Below, one piece after another: positions 60,696 to 64,000 of a DNA stretch of 64,000 bases (positions are counted from its first letter, which is position 1; each line of letters opens with the position of its first letter). The position numbers and the translations under genes were made by a program. Location of the stretch: the NCBI RefSeq assembly GCF_040649515.1, contig NZ_JBEZFP010000014.1:1-64000 (forward strand). The letters are read 5' to 3'. The notes under the pieces are model-generated. The model was not told the DNA's origin and searched no databases. It saw nothing but the letters and a program-made list of their open reading frames with translations. Origin of the DNA: Yinghuangia elevatio. GTDB taxonomy: Bacteria > Actinomycetota > Actinomycetes > Streptomycetales > Streptomycetaceae.

Positions 60696-60707
60696 AGAGT
60701 ACACTCT
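60696..60707. promoter_or_regulatory. Short palindrome in the divergent catabolic promoter region
   Basis: AGAGT-AC-ACTCT, a perfect 5-base inverted repeat in A/T-rich DNA between the acyl-CoA dehydrogenase operon and the acyl-CoA ligase gene; a candidate TetR- or LysR-type binding site. Confidence 0.4.
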
Positions 60708-60869
60708 ATTAAGGTAGGCAGCAAGCAAGGTGGTGCTCATCACGAGTCCCCGCATCAGCATCAGGCTGCCTGCCAAAGATGAGTGTCCTTAAAAGCTGAC
60801 CGGGCGGTAGTGTCCGCCCACAGGGCCACGTGCACGGCGCACGGGCCCGCGACCTCGGGGAGTCGAGTC

Positions 60870-62484
60870 GTGGGTGACGAACTGACACTGCCGAACTGGC
60901 TGCGCTCGATCGGCTCCCAGCCGCACGGGGCACACCGGCGGGCGCTGCGCGACGAGAGCGGCGAGGCGACGTACGCGGAACTGGTCGCCGCGACGGACGC
61001 CGTCGCCCACGGACTCCGCGACGCCGGGCTGCGCGCGGGCGACCGGATTGTGACCGCGATGGAGCCGTCGATCCCGCACACCGCGGTCATCCTCGGCACG
61101 ATGGCGGCCGGCATGGTGGCAGCGCCGCTGAACACCCGACTCACGGCAGCGGAGGCGCGGGCGTACCTCGCCACGCTGCGCCCGGGCGTGGTCGTCGCGG
61201 ATGCCGCACACACCGCCCTGGCCCGCGCGACGGGCCTGCGCGTCGTCGAACTTGCGGCCGCCGCCGACCGCGTGCCCCTGGTACGCCGCCTGGCTCCGAT
61301 CAGCGGACGCGTCGACGGGGCCCAGCCGGACGGGACGGCCCCGCGGCCGGGAACGGCGCTGCCGGTCAGAGCGGGGCTGACGACCGGAACCGCGCTGCCG
61401 GCCCCGGCGGAGGACGCGCCCGCCATCGTCTTCGCCACCGGCGGCACGACCGGGACGCCGAAGGCGGGCGTACCACACCCATCGGAGCCTGTGGTTGTGG
61501 CTGAACACGTGCGCGCACGGAAATCCGCGCTCACCCGCCGACGTCGAGTTGTTCTTCTCCCCGTTCTTTCACATCACGCTGGGCACGAACCTGCTCGCCC
61601 CGCTGTTCGCGGGCGGGGAGGTCCGGATTCAGCGGCGGTTCGATGCGGGTGCGGCGCTCGCGGCGATCGACGAGGGCGCAAGCCGCCTGATGGGCGCGCC
61701 GACCATGTTCACGGCGCTGCGCCGGCACCCCCGGTTCCGCGAGACCCGGCGCGAGAACGTCACCGCGATCCGCTTCGGATCCGCGCCGTCGACGGACGGC
61801 TTCGTGCGCGACCTGATGCGCGACTTCCCCAACGCCCGGATCCGCGCGGGCTTCGGCGCCACGGAGTTCGGCTCGGTCATGGGTCTCGACCACGAAGACC
61901 TGCAGGCAGGCAGGGCCGCGGGCGTCGGCCGGCCGCTGCCGGGCGCCACCGTCCGCGTTCTCGGACCGGACGGCCTCGATGCCCCCGGCGGAGTCGTGGG
62001 CGACCTCGTGGTGACCTGCCCCTGGCAGGCACACGGCTACCTCGGAATGCCGGACGAGACGGCGCAGACATTCCGCGCCGACGGCGTGCACATCGGCGAC
62101 CTCGCCCAACGCACCGACGACGGCCGGGTGTTCATCGTCGGTCGCAAGAAGGAGATGATCGTGAGCGGCGGCGAGAACGTCTACCCGCGCGAGGTCGAAG
62201 AGGCCGTCCTGCGCCACCCCCGGGTGGCCGACGCCATCGTGTACGGCCTGCCGGACGCGCACTGGGGCGAGCGTGTCGAAGTCGCCGTCGTGCCGGTCGA
62301 GGGCCAGTCGGTCTCGCTGGCCGAGATACGCGACTTCTGCCGCTCGGGCCTGGCCGGCTACAAGATCCCGAAGAGCTTGCGCCTGCTCGACGCGGTGCCG
62401 CTCACCGCGAACAACAAGCCGGACCGCCGGACGGCGCGCGCCGCGGCGGTCACCGACGCGCGGCCGTCCTCTCCTCAGGGGTAG
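60870..62484 (+). pseudogene. Acyl-CoA synthetase (AMP-forming ligase), frameshifted
   Basis: ANL-superfamily ligase activating a carboxylic acid to its CoA thioester, split by a frameshift. Part 1 from GTG 60870 (GGGGAG upstream) runs through ALRDESGEATYAELVAATDAV to the P-loop ATGGTTGTPKAGVPH; part 2, in another frame, continues with SLWLWLNTCAHGNPRSPADVE, GAPTMFTAL, GFGATEFGS, the A8 loop DGRVFIVGRKKEMIVSGGENVYPREVE and Lys in AGYKIPKSL. The frames join at about 61471-61482 in a CACAC run; adding one CA would give a continuous GVPHTHRSLWLW reading. It may be an assembly error, or a real inactivation. It is divergent from the acyl-CoA dehydrogenase operon. Confidence 0.86.
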
Positions 62485-62933
62485 AAGTGCGTGAGCGACT
62501 CCGCGACGCAGACGGGCTTCGCCGACCCCTCGCGTTCGAAGGTGAAGGCGCGGTGCATCCTGACCCCGCCCCGGCCGACCTCCTGCACATCGGTGACCGC
62601 CGCATGCAGGCGCACCCGGCTGCCGACCGGCACGGGCGCGGGGTAACGGACCTTGTCCATCCCGTAGTTCAGTGCCATGCCGACGCCGGTGACCCGGAGG
62701 AGTTCGGCGCACATCGGCACACCCCAGCTGAGCACCATGTGGCCGTGCGCGATGGTGCGCCCGAACGGCCCCTCGGCCGCGCGTACCGCGTCCGTGTGGA
62801 TCCACTGGTGGTCGCCGGACACCTGCGCGAAGGCGTCGATCAGGTCCTGGGTGACCTCCTTCCAGGCGGAGTGTCCGAGATCCCGGCCGACGAGATCGGT
62901 GATCCCGGCTATGCCGTCGACGGTCAGTCCCAC
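62475..62933 (-). CDS. MaoC-like (R)-enoyl-CoA hydratase
   Basis: A 152-residue hot-dog fold hydratase. The catalytic Asp and His are in FAQVSGDHQWIHTDAVRAAEGPFGRTIAHGHMVLSWGVPM, the hydratase-2 motif. GTG 62933 follows GGAG by six bases; the longer frame upstream lacks homology. It overlaps the end of the convergent ligase gene by 10 bp. It would hydrate an enoyl-CoA in the same catabolic route as the acyl-CoA dehydrogenases. Complete length for a stand-alone MaoC protein. Confidence 0.9.
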   Translation of the reverse strand: MGLTVDGIAGITDLVGRDLGHSAWKEVTQDLIDAFAQVSGDHQWIHTDAVRAAEGPFGRTIAHGHMVLSWGVPMCAELLRVTGVGMALNYGMDKVRYPAPVPVGSRVRLHAAVTDVQEVGRGGVRMHRAFTFEREGSAKPVCVAESLTHFYP

Positions 62934-63039
62934 AGTGAACTCCGTTGTGCGAATGGGGGGTACGTTCCTGCCGACCCTCGCATCCGTACACCGAGCGGGT
63001 CCAATACCGAATCCGCGTCGCACCCAGACGTGATCCGTC

Positions 63040-63984
63040 TCAATCCCCGTCCCACGCGGCATCTCCGCCTCCGGTCCCCTCGGTCTCGGTGAACACCGGT
63101 GTGGGCAGCACCTGTTCCGCAACCGCGAGAACCGAACGCAAGGCCGCGGACGGGTTGTCGGCACGCCACGCCAGCGCCGCCCGCAGCCGGATCGGCGCCC
63201 CGTCGAACGGCCGGTACACCAGGCCGTTCTGCTGGATGTGGCGGCACGAGGTGAGCGTGAAGGTGATGCCGACGCCCGCGGCCACGAGAGCGAGGATCGT
63301 GTGCGAGTCCGGCGCCTCCTGGACCACCTGCGGGGTGAAGCCCGCCGCGTCGCACGCCCGGACCGTGGCGTCACGCAGCGACGACCCCGCGTTGGCGGGG
63401 AAGCCGACGAACGGCTCCTTCGCCAGGGCCGCGACGGGGATGCGCTCGTACCGGGCGAGTTCGTGGTCCGACGGCAGGGCGCAGATCAGCTCCTCGTCGT
63501 GGATCACCCGGGTCCGGACGCCCGGCCGGGTCACCGGCAGCCGTACGAAGCCGAGGTCGAGCGCCCCCTCGGCGACCCTGGCCAGTGCGACGTTGGCGTA
63601 CGTCTGGCCGGTCAGCACCAGTTCGATGCCCGGGTGCGCGGCCCGGACGGCCCGGGTCAGGCGCGGCAGCGTCTCATGGCTGGAGGCGCCGGCGAAACCG
63701 ACGGTGACTCGGCCGTACTCGCCCCGTGCCGCCGCCCGCGCGGCGCGCGCCGCGGCGTCGGCGTCCAGCAGCACCGTCCGGGCCGGTTCGAGGAAGGACT
63801 GCCCGGCGCTGGTGAGCCGGACCGAGCGGGTGTTGCGCTCGAACAGCTGGACCCCGAGTTCGCGTTCCAGCTGCCGGATCTGCTGGCTGAGCGGCGGCTG
63901 CGCCATCTGGAGCCGCCTGGCCGCCCGGCCGAAGTGCAGTTCCTCCGCCACGGCGACGAAGGCGGTCAGATGGCGCAGTTCCAC
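63040..63984 (-). CDS. LysR family transcriptional regulator
   Basis: A 314-residue LysR-type regulator. The N-terminal helix-turn-helix is MELRHLTAFVAVAEELHFGRAARRLQMAQPPLSQQIRQLERELGVQLFERNTRSVRLT, followed by the periplasmic-binding-like effector domain (RVTVGFAGASSHETLPRLT, LDLGFVRLPVTRPGV). GTG 63984 follows GGAGGA. It sits beside MaoC and the acyl-CoA genes; it likely controls that catabolic set through an intermediate such as an aromatic or acyl compound. Only 16 bases of upstream sequence are in the window. Confidence 0.92.
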   Translation of the reverse strand: MELRHLTAFVAVAEELHFGRAARRLQMAQPPLSQQIRQLERELGVQLFERNTRSVRLTSAGQSFLEPARTVLLDADAAARAARAAARGEYGRVTVGFAGASSHETLPRLTRAVRAAHPGIELVLTGQTYANVALARVAEGALDLGFVRLPVTRPGVRTRVIHDEELICALPSDHELARYERIPVAALAKEPFVGFPANAGSSLRDATVRACDAAGFTPQVVQEAPDSHTILALVAAGVGITFTLTSCRHIQQNGLVYRPFDGAPIRLRAALAWRADNPSAALRSVLAVAEQVLPTPVFTETEGTGGGDAAWDGD

Positions 63985-64000
63985 GGGTCCTCCGTCCCCG

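Overview
The window is about 72% G+C by eye, with a strong G/C preference at third codon positions, frequent GTG starts and many 4-nt ATGA/GTGA gene overlaps. Its gene families are typical of Streptomyces-like actinobacteria: a SARP/AfsR-type giant regulator, a DrrA/DrrB exporter pair, SUKH-4-like immunity protein, TerD, DUF4328, a mycothiol-type maleylpyruvate isomerase fold and a ZAS-type sigma regulator. I read it as a chromosomal segment of a Streptomycetales bacterium. The genus cannot be fixed; the many short G/C-rich tandem repeats between genes are a distinctive trait.

Layout. 1-5.5 kb: end of thymidylate synthase overlapping dihydrofolate reductase, then an acyl-CoA dehydrogenase-like flavoprotein, a purine deaminase, a P5C reductase-like protein and small unknowns. 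5.7-12.3 kb: tandem SUKH-4-like protein, rhomboid protease, a long terminator hairpin, a 14-TM drug exporter with its TetR regulator and a candidate operator, an amidase remnant, cyanase and a DinB/MDMPI-fold protein. 12.4-20 kb: DrrAB-like ABC exporter, 1048-residue SARP-NB-ARC-TPR regulator, double TerD protein and a luciferase-like oxidoreductase.

20.3-37.2 kb is the most notable region: two consecutive Opp/Nik-type ABC importers with different metal-type signals. The first (20642-25913) sits under a clear cobalamin riboswitch. The second (26264-37163) sits under a Fur/Zur-family palindrome overlapping the promoter and consists of nine genes: ATP-grasp ligase, DUF364-like heavy-metal-chelation protein, cysteine-synthase-like PLP enzyme, dipeptide-epimerase-like enolase, MFS exporter, Tat/lipoprotein solute-binding protein, two permeases and a fused double ATPase. 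The logic (make, export, re-import) parallels the staphylopine cnt locus but with an entirely different biosynthetic set, so it is proposed as a new amino-acid-derived metallophore system.

37.3-47.7 kb: MarR/MFS pair with a concentric palindrome operator, an ECF sigma factor with a coupled Cys-containing membrane protein and a 28-residue membrane peptide, DUF4328 and DUF3592-like membrane proteins, a 956-residue sigma factor fused to a zinc anti-sigma motif, a membrane segment and an extracellular domain, and a lipoprotein. 47.8-50.9 kb: a compact minus-strand operon of a 60-residue peptide, two unknown proteins and a serine hydrolase, which resembles an uncharacterised peptide (RiPP-like) cluster. 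51-55.5 kb: methyltransferase, GAF-LuxR regulator, class II deacetylase-like hydrolase and an unknown protein. 55.5-64 kb: a five-gene operon of four acyl-CoA dehydrogenases and a crotonase with divergent active site, facing a frameshifted acyl-CoA ligase, then MaoC hydratase and LysR regulator; the set looks like side-chain/ring degradation of a steroid- or terpenoid-like acid.

No tRNA, rRNA, CRISPR array, insertion sequence or replication origin was recognised.
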